NCBI GenBank assembly: GCA_021158105.1
Contig: JAGGVH010000046.1
Span: forward strand, 1 to 35,436
Direction of reading: 5' to 3'
DNA from: Microcaldota archaeon
GTDB taxonomy: Archaea > Micrarchaeota > Micrarchaeia > Anstonellales > JAGGVH01
DNA: 35,436 bases
Shown here: piece by piece, positions 8,812 through 18,812 of the stretch
Numbering within the stretch: position 1 is the stretch's first letter
How the letters are laid out: every line of letters starts with the position of its first letter
Translations under genes and position numbers: made by a program
The notes under the pieces: model-generated
Told to the model about the DNA's origin: nothing
The model's database searches: none
What the model saw: only the letters and a program-made list of their open reading frames with translations

Positions 8812-11190
8812 GTGAGCAGTTTGAAGATACGAATCAAGAAACAAACATACCGGTTTTTTATCAGGAATGCATACATATACAAAAAAAGGTTTAGAAAGAT
8901 TAAGGATTATGTAAAGTCTCCTTTTGAAAAGATAAAAGAGAGTTTAGGTGAGGTAACACTTTCAACGATTATATCGTCAGGTTACTTTCAAGGAATATTA
9001 GCACTGATCGGGTTGTTCTTAATCATAACAGGGATTGCAATAATGTTTACATCACATCCCAATCCTGTTATGCCAGGACCCGAATATACGTTGTCTCAAT
9101 GGTTATCTCCTGAGATAAAGAGTAGTAATATTACTTTTATGAGTATGGTGTCGTATGGGGAAGGAAAGAATGCCATTGCCATAATTCCAAATAAGGATTA
9201 TACAATCCATGTCTACAACTCCTTGGCCCCATCAGTGGTATATTATTTGGATTATAAGGCCTATCCGCCAAAGTATATGAACGGTGTTGACGTTTATAAG
9301 AGTATCCTTGAACGAAAACTTAAAGATGAGGGGATTGAGCTCAAGGTTGTGGGGATTGATGACTTAAAACGTCTTGATAAAGATTCTGTTGTGATTGTTC
9401 CCACGGGTATGGTGCCCATTGAATTTTCAAGCGGTATAAATCATACCATCATATTCATTGGTCAGGATGTTACTAAATACTACAACCAAAAGACCGGCAC
9501 TGTTAATACCAATCTAAAACCATTAGTCAGCAAAGTTTCTGAGAGGGCACCATCAGTGGGGTTAAAACTTAAGATGAGTGAGTTCTTGGTTGGCGAAGGT
9601 AAGCAGGTTCATGGTATAGTAAGTGTTGCACAATTAAAAGGCGGAACGCTGGTGACCATACCAGCTTCTCTCCAGTCATGGGACAGTGTTGAAGATGCTG
9701 TTGATGACACAATAAAGATAATAGATGAGCATCCATGGACTGAGGAGATTGGCAGTGCAGATGTTCCTTCTAATACATTGTCTTTCAGTCCGTCTTTTAA
9801 GCAGTCATCGGTTTATGTTGTTGTAAAGGATAATGATACTATCGTTTACAGTGGCAAGGTTGTATCACAGAACTATGATAGTGTAAACCTTGACATGAAT
9901 GAGATAATACCTTTGGGCATATCAAAAGATGAGAGCGAGATTTACTTTTCAATACATATCAATAAACCTTACAATTACCTTTATGATTCTTATAAGTATT
10001 ATGTTTATGATTCATCAAACAGGAAGATTAATACACAGAGTGACGAGATAAGTTTGGCAGGCGAGGATACACAGTTCACAATTCCTAATGATTTACACCC
10101 TGGCAATTATCTGTTGAAATTGGTTAGGTTTACCAACGGTAAACAGATTGTTACTGCAGTCCACGGGTTCCATGTGGTTGCGCCGGTTATGAATGTTGAA
10201 GCTATCCCTGAGACAAATACGTATAACATCAGAGTGTTGTGCGACAGAGATTGTGATAATTTTAAGTATAGCACTGCAACGTTGTATGTTGACGGTGAGC
10301 AGGAAAAGGTGTTTGATTATGCAAATTATTTAACTACCACGCTCTACCTTTCTGGCGGTGAGCATACATTAACCTTGGATTTTGGCAAGGGGTTGAAAAC
10401 GTCGTATACAGTAAACATTAAAAAGAAAACTTTTTTGGATTATCTGTTTAATCCGTTGTATTTTGGGATAATAATTCTGTCAATATTTATAGTAGCACTG
10501 GCTATACAGTTTAGAAGGAAGGAGAAGGATGTTTATTATCTTGACATTCCCGATTTTCCGCCAGTTTCAAGGATAACTGTTCCTATGAAGCGGAGTGTAA
10601 TACTTTCATTGTTTGACCAGATCGAGAAGGATTATGGCTGGCATTATCTTCCAATAAAGATAAGCGAATTGCAGAGTGCACTGTTGAGGTTGTCGTATAA
10701 GGGCAGACCGTTGAATGTCAGTGAACATAACATTGAAAAGGTTTTAGATTTGTTAAGTTCAGAAGGGTATGTTAAGTCGTATGATGGATACTATGCTTTG
10801 ACAAAATGGTGTGATGAAACTGGTAAAGATATTAAGACTTTTGCACTACTTCGAAAACTTCGTGACATGTTCATAAACAACGTTGTCAGGTTTGAGCCTT
10901 TTGGCAAGGTTAAGAATGCAGACACTAAAATATATTTGAGCGGTGATGAGTATTATATCCTGTTGTTTAATGACCCGACAGATGTCATACTTAAGATTAT
11001 TGGTCCGCTTAAAGATAAGAATGTTATCATTTTGTTTGAAGATGAACTGGCAAAGGAGAATTTTGTTAACATGCTGTATTCACATGATAAAGAAGTTTTA
11101 ATGTTTAAGCTTGAACTTAATTCAGACAACATTACTCTGATGACTCTTGACGAGTTTGAGAAATTCTTAAAAAAGTTTAAGAAGATTTAG
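8812..11190 (+). CDS. large membrane protein (two TM segments flanking a large, probably external domain; C-terminal wHTH-like cytosolic part), GTG start
   Basis: TM at about aa 56-78 (FQGILALIGLFLIITGIAIMF) and PLYFGIIILSIFIVALAIQF; in tight operon with preceding genes. Confidence 0.6.
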   Translation: MSSLKIRIKKQTYRFFIRNAYIYKKRFRKIKDYVKSPFEKIKESLGEVTLSTIISSGYFQGILALIGLFLIITGIAIMFTSHPNPVMPGPEYTLSQWLSPEIKSSNITFMSMVSYGEGKNAIAIIPNKDYTIHVYNSLAPSVVYYLDYKAYPPKYMNGVDVYKSILERKLKDEGIELKVVGIDDLKRLDKDSVVIVPTGMVPIEFSSGINHTIIFIGQDVTKYYNQKTGTVNTNLKPLVSKVSERAPSVGLKLKMSEFLVGEGKQVHGIVSVAQLKGGTLVTIPASLQSWDSVEDAVDDTIKIIDEHPWTEEIGSADVPSNTLSFSPSFKQSSVYVVVKDNDTIVYSGKVVSQNYDSVNLDMNEIIPLGISKDESEIYFSIHINKPYNYLYDSYKYYVYDSSNRKINTQSDEISLAGEDTQFTIPNDLHPGNYLLKLVRFTNGKQIVTAVHGFHVVAPVMNVEAIPETNTYNIRVLCDRDCDNFKYSTATLYVDGEQEKVFDYANYLTTTLYLSGGEHTLTLDFGKGLKTSYTVNIKKKTFLDYLFNPLYFGIIILSIFIVALAIQFRRKEKDVYYLDIPDFPPVSRITVPMKRSVILSLFDQIEKDYGWHYLPIKISELQSALLRLSYKGRPLNVSEHNIEKVLDLLSSEGYVKSYDGYYALTKWCDETGKDIKTFALLRKLRDMFINNVVRFEPFGKVKNADTKIYLSGDEYYILLFNDPTDVILKIIGPLKDKNVIILFEDELAKENFVNMLYSHDKEVLMFKLELNSDNITLMTLDEFEKFLKKFKKI

Positions 11191-11201
11191 TGATTGGCGT
11201 A

Positions 11202-11792
11202 TTATATATCTGTTAATATTTTGGAATTATCTGTCAACAATTTTAATCTATCATAAATTCTGTTTAATAATCGGTTTGCAGTGGTTGTTATGTACATCAT
11301 ATATTTCTCAGTCACTAGGTTTTCTTTATCGTAGACAGGAAAGTATATGCCTTCAGTTCCGAAGAGTTCTATGAATGGGAATTCTTTAAAATAATATATT
11401 CCTCCCCTTTTTACTCCTGACTGTCGTGCAACTGCCAGATATTTCTGAGCATGTAGAACGTTTTTAGCATACAAGTGGAGTATGAATGATTCAACCTTGA
11501 ACCATAATTTGTCATTGCCGTCATACTCTTGTATTGCATCCCATACTTCTTTGTATGTCACTTGTCTGTGCCATTTTCTATAGAATGATGAGTCTTTTTT
11601 GCCGGAATTCATTCTTAATATTATTATCCTCCCAGAACATGATGATGTTGTGACATAGTTGTCGTTGGAATTTATGATATTCAACAAAGGAATGACTTTT
11701 TCATCGACTAACCCTTTTTCCAGTGCATCATAGTATTTTGTTAATTTGTTCTTTTTAAGAATCTCCCAACGTGTATGTGCCTCCGTCTGCAT
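11202..11792 (-). CDS. taw3: tRNA wybutosine-synthesis protein 3 (TYW3/Taw3) family
   Basis: VDEKVIPLLNIINSNDNYVTTSSCSGRIIIL signature. Confidence 0.85.
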   Translation of the reverse strand: MQTEAHTRWEILKKNKLTKYYDALEKGLVDEKVIPLLNIINSNDNYVTTSSCSGRIIILRMNSGKKDSSFYRKWHRQVTYKEVWDAIQEYDGNDKLWFKVESFILHLYAKNVLHAQKYLAVARQSGVKRGGIYYFKEFPFIELFGTEGIYFPVYDKENLVTEKYMMYITTTANRLLNRIYDRLKLLTDNSKILTDI

Positions 11793-11805
11793 AGTACCAT
11801 CTGGT

Positions 11806-13020
11806 TTATATTTGAATGTATTTCAATAGTTGGGTTAATAAGATTATGGCAAGCAGTCCCATTAATATTCCCGCAATCAAATGCATATGTTTAATGTATT
11901 TATCTCTTGTATCTTTAACCTTTTCAGGTGTTGATATTCCTGTGCCTACAATTAGTGTGATTATAATAAGCGGGAGAACAAAAACGAAGTTGTAAATCAA
12001 AAGATATGTTATGTGCCCTACAGTTTTTGATTTTGCAAGGAGGCTTAGTATTGCAAGGTACGGGCCTGACGAGCATGGCAACAGGAAGAGTGAACAGAAT
12101 ACTGCTGCAAGTGCGATTGATGGATAAGATGTGGCGGCTGACAATACCTTTTTAGCATATGGCCTTAAAAACATCGGCATTTCAATGGACAACATTCCGG
12201 GTTTATAATTTATGTATGCATTGAACTCTAGTATCGTCATTATGCATGTTAATATCAACATGACAACATAGAATATCATCTGAAGTCCTGTGCTTTCGAT
12301 TGCTTTTAATATCCCTAAACCCATTAACAAATACATTATATATATAACACTAATAAATATCATGCCTGCTATCAACACCTTCCTTTTGTTTTCTTGGATA
12401 AAGATTGTCATTAGCAACATTGCAAACACTACTATTGTGCACGGGTTGATCGAATCTGCCATTGCACCGAGTATGACCGCACCCAATGTTATTTCTTCAT
12501 CAGCATTAGTTTGTGTAGGATTGTTTGTTTCATTAAGCGAAGCTGGTGACATTGAGATGTTTGCATGATCTGTGATGTTAACATGATCTTTGAACAATTC
12601 GTCAGTTATCACGCCTGCCCAGTAGTATCCCTTAGGGCATATTTTGTTAACCCTGCAGTTTTCCAAGACTATGTCCCATTTATCCTTTGGCATCTCGCCT
12701 ATGATCATCATATCATCAATCATTGTTGTTGGGACGCCGCGCATGTTCTTTGGGACGTTGTACATATTCCACAGTGTTGTGGCTTCTTCCCTTTCAAAGG
12801 CATTAGAGTATATATCCTTTTTTATTATGTTGAATTCATATTTTGATCTTACCGAATCAAGCAGTGAGATTGTCCTTGCACAGTGGGGGCATCCGCTGCC
12901 GTAATAAACAGTAATATTATAGTCATAAGCCTTATTATCCATATCGTTTGATGTGCACCCAAAACTGAACATGAATATCATCATTATTGCGAAAATGATT
13001 ATTGTTTTATGGTTTTTCAT
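11806..13020 (-). CDS. thioredoxin/glutaredoxin-like domain fused to DsbD/CcdA-like transmembrane domain; lipoprotein-like signal
   Basis: YYGSGCPHCARTISLLDSV redox motif; ADSINPCTIVVFAMLL and LLPCSSGPYLAIL typical of CcdA; N-term FMFSFGC. Confidence 0.8.
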   Translation of the reverse strand: MKNHKTIIIFAIMMIFMFSFGCTSNDMDNKAYDYNITVYYGSGCPHCARTISLLDSVRSKYEFNIIKKDIYSNAFEREEATTLWNMYNVPKNMRGVPTTMIDDMMIIGEMPKDKWDIVLENCRVNKICPKGYYWAGVITDELFKDHVNITDHANISMSPASLNETNNPTQTNADEEITLGAVILGAMADSINPCTIVVFAMLLMTIFIQENKRKVLIAGMIFISVIYIMYLLMGLGILKAIESTGLQMIFYVVMLILTCIMTILEFNAYINYKPGMLSIEMPMFLRPYAKKVLSAATSYPSIALAAVFCSLFLLPCSSGPYLAILSLLAKSKTVGHITYLLIYNFVFVLPLIIITLIVGTGISTPEKVKDTRDKYIKHMHLIAGILMGLLAIILLTQLLKYIQI

Positions 13021-13039
13021 TCAATCACCTTTTTATGGT

Positions 13040-13357
13040 TTAACACCGTGCAGTGTTTGACATTATACACTTCTCAATGGTTTTCATTAGTTTTTGAATC
13101 TCAGGTTGTAAAGCATAATATACTTTATTGTTCTTAACTTCTTTTTTGATAAGTTTATTTTTGATTAAAGTGTTGAGGTGAGTTGCAACAGTCGGTTGTG
13201 CCCGGTCCACCATATTAACGATTTCACAGTGCATACGTTTTCTGTCTTTTAGTGATGATAATATCTTATACCGTGTAGGACTGCTCATCATCTTTAGTAT
13301 TAAGATAATCTTTGGCGGGACTGATATCTTGCTAACATTCTTAACTTTGCACACCAT
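13040..13357 (-). CDS. ArsR-type wHTH transcriptional regulator
   Basis: MMSSPTRYKILSSLKDRKRMHCEIVNMVDRAQPTVATHLNTLIKNKLIKKE. Confidence 0.8.
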   Translation of the reverse strand: MVCKVKNVSKISVPPKIILILKMMSSPTRYKILSSLKDRKRMHCEIVNMVDRAQPTVATHLNTLIKNKLIKKEVKNNKVYYALQPEIQKLMKTIEKCIMSNTARC

Positions 13358-13439
13358 CTAAACACCACGTTTAAATTACGTATTTATAATCTTAAATACC
13401 TTCTAAAAATTATAGAACAAAATCTTTATAAATATTCTT

Positions 13440-14279
13440 TTGATATTTACAATCATGATTGCCCGAACTAATACCTTTATCATTTTCATTTTCCTTAGTG
13501 TGTTGGCTGGTTCTTTTTATTCAGAAACAACGGGCACCACTATTGATGTTACTGCTCCTGTCACTGCAACGTTGTCAAACAATAGTATTATTGACCTGGG
13601 CACGATAGGGCCAGGGCAGACAATGTATATAGATTTTAATCCAAGGGTGAAAGGTGTTGGGTTTTGGGCGATTGCAAAGGTTGAAGATGTTCCTGACAGG
13701 TGGTATGCAAAAGATAGTAAGAAGTATGAAGTTCCGTTGCACGTTAGAGTAACGTCAGCAGAGGATGCACCGGAGGGCGAGTATTATTTTAAGATCAGAG
13801 TAATTGATGAAGGTAACGTTCATGGCTGGGGCAACATTACTGTAAGATGCAAAATAAGGATCAAGCATGATATCATGGACTTGAAAGTTACACCTCAAAA
13901 GAGAATCGTTGGCGCGGGCCAGCCTGCAAGGTTTAACCTTAAGATTGTTAACAAGGGCAACACTGAAGATGAATTTGTAGTTCGTTCTGAGGGTGTTAAG
14001 GAATGGTCATTCCAAAAACATGTTTACATTCCTGCAAAGAGTGATAAGGATATCATATATGATATCATAATACCTGAGGAAGAGGTGTATCACATTAATA
14101 TTATTGCAGAATCGTACAATTCGCCTTATATTATTCATAAGGAGAGTAATGTAACTGTTGATGTTCATCCTAATCTTATATCTGACATGAAGGCGACAAA
14201 CAATGGTCTTCTTCTTTTTCCTATAATGGACGCTCCTGCTCATTCTATTTTAGGTTTATTCTCTAACATGTTTAATTAA
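13440..14279 (+). CDS. secreted/anchored protein with NEW3/CARDB-like Ig-fold
   Basis: N-terminal signal peptide; VTPQKRIVGAGQPARFNLKIVNKGNTEDEF beta-sandwich pattern. Confidence 0.55.
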   Translation: MIFTIMIARTNTFIIFIFLSVLAGSFYSETTGTTIDVTAPVTATLSNNSIIDLGTIGPGQTMYIDFNPRVKGVGFWAIAKVEDVPDRWYAKDSKKYEVPLHVRVTSAEDAPEGEYYFKIRVIDEGNVHGWGNITVRCKIRIKHDIMDLKVTPQKRIVGAGQPARFNLKIVNKGNTEDEFVVRSEGVKEWSFQKHVYIPAKSDKDIIYDIIIPEEEVYHINIIAESYNSPYIIHKESNVTVDVHPNLISDMKATNNGLLLFPIMDAPAHSILGLFSNMFN

Positions 14280-14297
14280 AGTAGTGAACGTGATTAT

Positions 14298-15878
14298 GTG
14301 CGTAGCAATATAGGTAAAGAAATAGCTGATGAATTGACAATGATATTTAACAATAAGAGTGGTATGGATAGAGGTGAATTTATTAAGGTTGTTGAAGACA
14401 CTAAGATGAAGATTGCAAAAAAGTATAAGGTTGAAGTGCCTCGTAATTCTGAGATACTTAAGCATGTCAAGAATCCTGAATTGAGAAAGTATCTTGTTAA
14501 AGTGCCTTCACGGACAATATCGGGCGTAACACCTGTTGCGCTGATGACGACCAGTGGTTGCCCCCATGGCAGGTGCATTTATTGTCCAAGGGGCAAGTAT
14601 GCTGCACAGAGTTATACTGGTGAAGAGCCGGCAAGTTTAAGGGCAAGGCAGAACATGTTTGATCCTTTTATGCAGATAAAAGCTAGGCTTAGACAGTACA
14701 GGCAACTCGGCCATCCGACTGATAAGATTGAAGTGATAATAATGGGCGGTACATTTCTTGCGATGAGTACAAAGTATAAAGAGAATTTTATTATGAAGAT
14801 TTATGAAGCATTGAACGGGCGGGTTGCAGACAGTATTGAGCATGCTAAGATGATTAATGAAACTGCTAAGCATAGGGTTGTAGGATTAACAATTGAAACA
14901 CGGCCCGACTGGGCAATGGAAAAACATATTAATGAAATGTTGACGTATGGCGCAACACGTGTTGAAGTGGGCGTGCAGACGTTGAGTGATGAGGTGTATG
15001 AGAAGGTTGAACGTGGCCATAAGATTGTTGATGTTATAAAGTCTACCCAGTTGTTAAAAGATTCTGCGTTCAAGATTGTTTACCATATGATGCCCGGCTT
15101 GTTTGCAACACCAGAACAGGATGTCCAGTACTTTAAAACATTGTTTTCAGATGAGAGGTTCCAGCCTGACATGCTAAAGATTTATCCTACGTTGGTGTTA
15201 AAAGGAACTAAGCTTTATGACATGTGGAAAAAGGGCGAGTATAAACCGTATGATAGTGAGCAGGCGGCAGAAGTCATAGCAGAATCAATGAGGTATATAC
15301 CTGAGTATGTCAGAGTTATGAGGATACAGAGGGATATCCCATCACCTATCATTGCCGCGGGCGTTAAGCATTCTAACCTGAGACAACTGGTTGAGCAGCG
15401 CATGAAAGTCAAAGGCATCAAGCCGCGCGAGATTAGGTCAAGAGAGGTGGGCGTTACACTTAATAGGTATGGGAAAAAACTTAAGCTTGGCAATGTCCAG
15501 CCGGTCATAAGAAAGTATAACGCGAGCAACGGCAAAGAATATTTTATATCATATGAAGACATAGATGATGACGTAATATTAGGATTTATAAGGTTGCGTA
15601 TACCATTTAAGCCGTTCAGGCCTGAGATTGACAATACTACAGGACTTATTAGGGAGTTGCATGTTTACGGGTCAGAAGTGGGGATAGGCGACATTCCTAA
15701 CTATGAGCAGGCCCAACATAAAGGTTTGGGGCAGAAGCTTTTATCCCGTGCTGAAGACATTGCAAAGGATGAAGGAATGAAACATGTTGTAGTCATTTCT
15801 GGGCCGGGCGTTAGACAGTATTATTATAAACATGGTTATAAATTAGAAGGTGTATATGTCAAAAAGAGATTGGTGTAG
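14298..15878 (+). CDS. elp3: Elp3 family tRNA U34 carboxymethyltransferase (radical SAM + GNAT), GTG start
   Basis: CPHGRCIYCPRG radical-SAM cysteines; VEVGVQTLSDEVYEKVERGH; C-term QHKGLGQKLLSRAEDIAKDEG GNAT motif. Confidence 0.95.
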   Translation: MRSNIGKEIADELTMIFNNKSGMDRGEFIKVVEDTKMKIAKKYKVEVPRNSEILKHVKNPELRKYLVKVPSRTISGVTPVALMTTSGCPHGRCIYCPRGKYAAQSYTGEEPASLRARQNMFDPFMQIKARLRQYRQLGHPTDKIEVIIMGGTFLAMSTKYKENFIMKIYEALNGRVADSIEHAKMINETAKHRVVGLTIETRPDWAMEKHINEMLTYGATRVEVGVQTLSDEVYEKVERGHKIVDVIKSTQLLKDSAFKIVYHMMPGLFATPEQDVQYFKTLFSDERFQPDMLKIYPTLVLKGTKLYDMWKKGEYKPYDSEQAAEVIAESMRYIPEYVRVMRIQRDIPSPIIAAGVKHSNLRQLVEQRMKVKGIKPREIRSREVGVTLNRYGKKLKLGNVQPVIRKYNASNGKEYFISYEDIDDDVILGFIRLRIPFKPFRPEIDNTTGLIRELHVYGSEVGIGDIPNYEQAQHKGLGQKLLSRAEDIAKDEGMKHVVVISGPGVRQYYYKHGYKLEGVYVKKRLV

Positions 15879-15913
15879 TGTGATGCGGACTGAGCAGGTG
15901 AAGGTGACGTGTG

Positions 15914-16246
15914 ATGCATGAGATTGCCATTGCCAAGAAGGTTGTGGATGATGTTGAAAAAAAGGTGAAAGGTGCAACAGTCAAAAGTGTATATCTCATT
16001 CTGGGCGAACTCGCACCTGTTACACCTGAAGAATTAAGACAAGGAATTGCAAAGTTTAGGGGTTGGACTGTTAATATAAAAACAGAGGATGCAGTTGTGT
16101 CATGCACGTGTGATTATAAAGGACGGCCGAACATTGTTGAGAGGGCGCATGACATTGTTGTGTGGGAATGTCCTGTTTGTAAACAGTATTATCCAGAAGT
16201 TATAAGTGGCGACAGTATTAAGATTGAAAAGGTTGTTACAGAATAA
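15914..16246 (+). CDS. hypA: HypA/HybF-family nickel metallochaperone-like protein
   Basis: N-terminal MHEIAIAKKVVDDV; CTCDYKG ... WECPVC zinc site; ISGDSIKIEKVV. Confidence 0.8.
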   Translation: MHEIAIAKKVVDDVEKKVKGATVKSVYLILGELAPVTPEELRQGIAKFRGWTVNIKTEDAVVSCTCDYKGRPNIVERAHDIVVWECPVCKQYYPEVISGDSIKIEKVVTE

Positions 16247-16286
16247 TTGCTGTCTTTCCGTAACATTTATATTTATTACATAATCA

Positions 16287-16643
16287 ATGAATGTTATGGG
16301 CATGTTTTTTGGGTTTGAAAGTGTTAAGCATAAAGATTGGATGTATGACATAATCTCAGTCATACTGGGTTTAACCTTATCGTTGATGGTGTTTGCACAA
16401 TTGATATATGCGCCTATTATAACATCTGCAGGGTTGGCAGTTGCCGTGTTTTTAATAACTATGTTGTTATATTTTTATAATAAGATGTTCTTAAAATGGT
16501 TGGCGTTTTTTTGGTTAGTATTAATAGAATACTTAATAGCAAACAATACTGAACTGTATTACATGATCTTTTTTATATTAGCAGATTTAATCCTTGGATA
16601 TTATCTTGTGGTGAAGAAAAAGGTATTAAGACTGCCTTTTTAG
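16287..16643 (+). CDS. small multi-TM membrane protein
   Basis: Several hydrophobic segments; no family recognised. Confidence 0.5.
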   Translation: MNVMGMFFGFESVKHKDWMYDIISVILGLTLSLMVFAQLIYAPIITSAGLAVAVFLITMLLYFYNKMFLKWLAFFWLVLIEYLIANNTELYYMIFFILADLILGYYLVVKKKVLRLPF

Positions 16644-17420
16644 TTTTTTTGGACGTTTAATCTCTTTTTTAGTGTGGATGCCTAACACATTAATCTTTAT
16701 GTTTTCATCATGTACTGGCTGGACAGGTTTAAGTGTAATCTTCTTTTTCTTGTATTCAAAAGATGCACTCGCAGGATACATCTTGTCCAGCATTGCCTGG
16801 TATGTAATCTTTTTCTCCTCATATGGCAATACCTTTCTCAGCCTCCATACGATTGTGTCTTTACTTTCTTTCTCGGGTGATATTGAAATGTTGGAAACGT
16901 TTGCCGGGACTTTGTCTTCAATGATTACGTCGTGTATTGTGTCTCCTGTGTTGTTCTCAAATGTCAGGGTTACTGTTTCATTGTTAAACTCCTTCTTAAA
17001 CCTAAACGGGGGTTTAAGCATATTATGAAGCGTGAACAGGACAGCAATGCCGCCCAGTGTAACGCCTAATATGATGATGATTAGATACACCAGAAAAGGG
17101 TTTGATTTTATGTTTGCAGTTTTGGCTGTATGTTCATCATGCGTCTTTACAGTGACAGTCTTAACAATCCCGTTGTATTCAACAGTCCATTCGCCGCTCT
17201 CGGTTGCATTGAACTCTGCCTGGCCGTATGTTAACCTTAGATTAAACCTTTGTTTGCTTGGGGTGGTTACAGTTATCGTTCCGTTCAGTAGTGAACCGTT
17301 TTCATCAATGTCATTTACAAATATGTAAACCTTGTCACCAGTCATTGTCTGGTTGGTAATGTATAAGTCAGCTGAAGCAACAGTAATAAGAAATAAGATG
17401 AATATGAGTCCTGTTTTCAT
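16626..17420 (-). CDS. secreted/membrane protein, one internal TM, DUF11-like repeat
   Basis: MKTGLIFILFLITVASADLYITNQ signal peptide start at 17420; TM FLVYLIIIILGVTLGGIAVLFTL; VTLTFENNTGDTIHDVIIEDKVPANV. Confidence 0.6.
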   Translation of the reverse strand: MKTGLIFILFLITVASADLYITNQTMTGDKVYIFVNDIDENGSLLNGTITVTTPSKQRFNLRLTYGQAEFNATESGEWTVEYNGIVKTVTVKTHDEHTAKTANIKSNPFLVYLIIIILGVTLGGIAVLFTLHNMLKPPFRFKKEFNNETVTLTFENNTGDTIHDVIIEDKVPANVSNISISPEKESKDTIVWRLRKVLPYEEKKITYQAMLDKMYPASASFEYKKKKITLKPVQPVHDENIKINVLGIHTKKEIKRPKKLKRQS

Positions 17421-17424
17421 AATA

Positions 17425-17976
17425 TCACTCAAAATGATGTTTTGCAGACCTCCAACATCTTCTTTCATATGAGTCGTCGCTGGTGTTTATGTATTCTGGT
17501 GAAAGTTGATTGCAGTATGTCGGCGAAGGCAGTCGTGCGCCGGCCTTCATTATACATTGCTCAATGTATTGTTCTGTTGGAAGGTTTAGACAAATAGTGA
17601 GGTCAAGGTGGTGTGCAGCATAATCCCCAATGCATACGATGTAGTCGTATACTTCTTCAGATTTTGAACAGTTGTCGTGCGCTTCAGACCATACTCCAGG
17701 GGAATATCGCGGTGATACTTTTATCTTTTCGTTCCATTTTGAAACATAAACTGTTTCATTTATGGCTGTTGTATTGGTTGTGTTGATTGATGGTGAGACG
17801 TTTTCAGTTTTGTTGACAGTAAAATTATTGGTGTTTTCAGTATGATTTTGGTTTGCAGGTGGAGCAACCGTGGTTGTGTTTTGTTGCACGGGTTGCTCGT
17901 TTGAGAATAACTGGCAACATCCAAGAAATAAGAAAAATGTCAATGCTGTAATCAAAAACAATATTGTTTTCCTCAT
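17425..17976 (-). CDS. putative lipoprotein with Cys-rich C-terminal domain
   Basis: Signal followed by FFLFLGCCQLF lipobox-like; Thr/Asn-rich linker; regular Cys in C-terminus. Confidence 0.6.
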   Translation of the reverse strand: MRKTILFLITALTFFLFLGCCQLFSNEQPVQQNTTTVAPPANQNHTENTNNFTVNKTENVSPSINTTNTTAINETVYVSKWNEKIKVSPRYSPGVWSEAHDNCSKSEEVYDYIVCIGDYAAHHLDLTICLNLPTEQYIEQCIMKAGARLPSPTYCNQLSPEYINTSDDSYERRCWRSAKHHFE

Positions 17977-17985
17977 AACTTAAAA

Positions 17986-18660
17986 TCAGAGATAAAGTTT
18001 TTTAAGCTTTTCCTTAAACCTTTCATCAGCTTCTGTTAGTATAGAACCGCACCGCGGACATTTGAATTGCATGTCTATTGCCTCATCAAACGTCCAAGCT
18101 TCATCACCGCAGTTTTCACAATAGTATACTGTGTCAGGAATATTCTTTAATTTCTCTGCGATTTCATCATCAATAATCTTTGTTATCCCCATGACGTTGT
18201 TATGCCTGACAATCCATTTGTATGTATACCATCCGGTATCACTATCTTTTGACCTAGAATATTCTGTTAACCTGATAGTGTGGAGTTTGTTTAGTGTTGA
18301 CCGGACTTCGCTGACCCTAACCTTAAGTTTCTTTGCGATCTCTTCATCAGTTGCGGGTTCTATCAGGTTTTGAACAATAAGTATGGCATGTTCGCCGGCA
18401 TGATGGATTAAATATTTTCTTACGTCATCCTTTTTTAGTATTTCTTTTCTCTCTTTTTTAATATGTCTGATATTATGTATCTTTTTCTTTGTTTTAATGG
18501 ATGTTTTTTTCTTAGTTTTCTTAATAGTCTTCTTTTTAACAATTTTTTTCTTAGAACTAGTTTTCTTTTTAGTTGTTTTTTTCTTTGCAGTTTTTGGTTT
18601 GCCTGCCTTTTTCTTAACATTTTTTGATTTTGTTTTAGTCTTTTTATTTTTGCTTGTCAT
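17986..18660 (-). CDS. tfe: transcription factor E alpha (TFE) with Lys-rich N-terminal tail
   Basis: LIEPATDEEIAKKLKVRVSEVRSTLNKLHTIRL wHTH; YYCENCGDEAWTFDEAIDMQFKCPRCGSIL zinc ribbon. Confidence 0.9.
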   Translation of the reverse strand: MTSKNKKTKTKSKNVKKKAGKPKTAKKKTTKKKTSSKKKIVKKKTIKKTKKKTSIKTKKKIHNIRHIKKERKEILKKDDVRKYLIHHAGEHAILIVQNLIEPATDEEIAKKLKVRVSEVRSTLNKLHTIRLTEYSRSKDSDTGWYTYKWIVRHNNVMGITKIIDDEIAEKLKNIPDTVYYCENCGDEAWTFDEAIDMQFKCPRCGSILTEADERFKEKLKKLYL

Positions 18661-18812
18661 GGATTAATCATATGACTGTTTTTATTTTTAAATCCTATTG
18701 ATAAATTTTTTGTTTACGACGTAAAATAAGCATGGTATTTAATGAGTTTATACACACAATCCACCATAGACTAAAACCGTTTATAACGCACAAAACCATT
18801 TTTTACAACTTT

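Noticed and set aside
15879-15913. C/D-box sRNA-like tgatg...ctga between elp3 and hypA
   Set aside because: Spacing between boxes far too short and no C'/D' pair.
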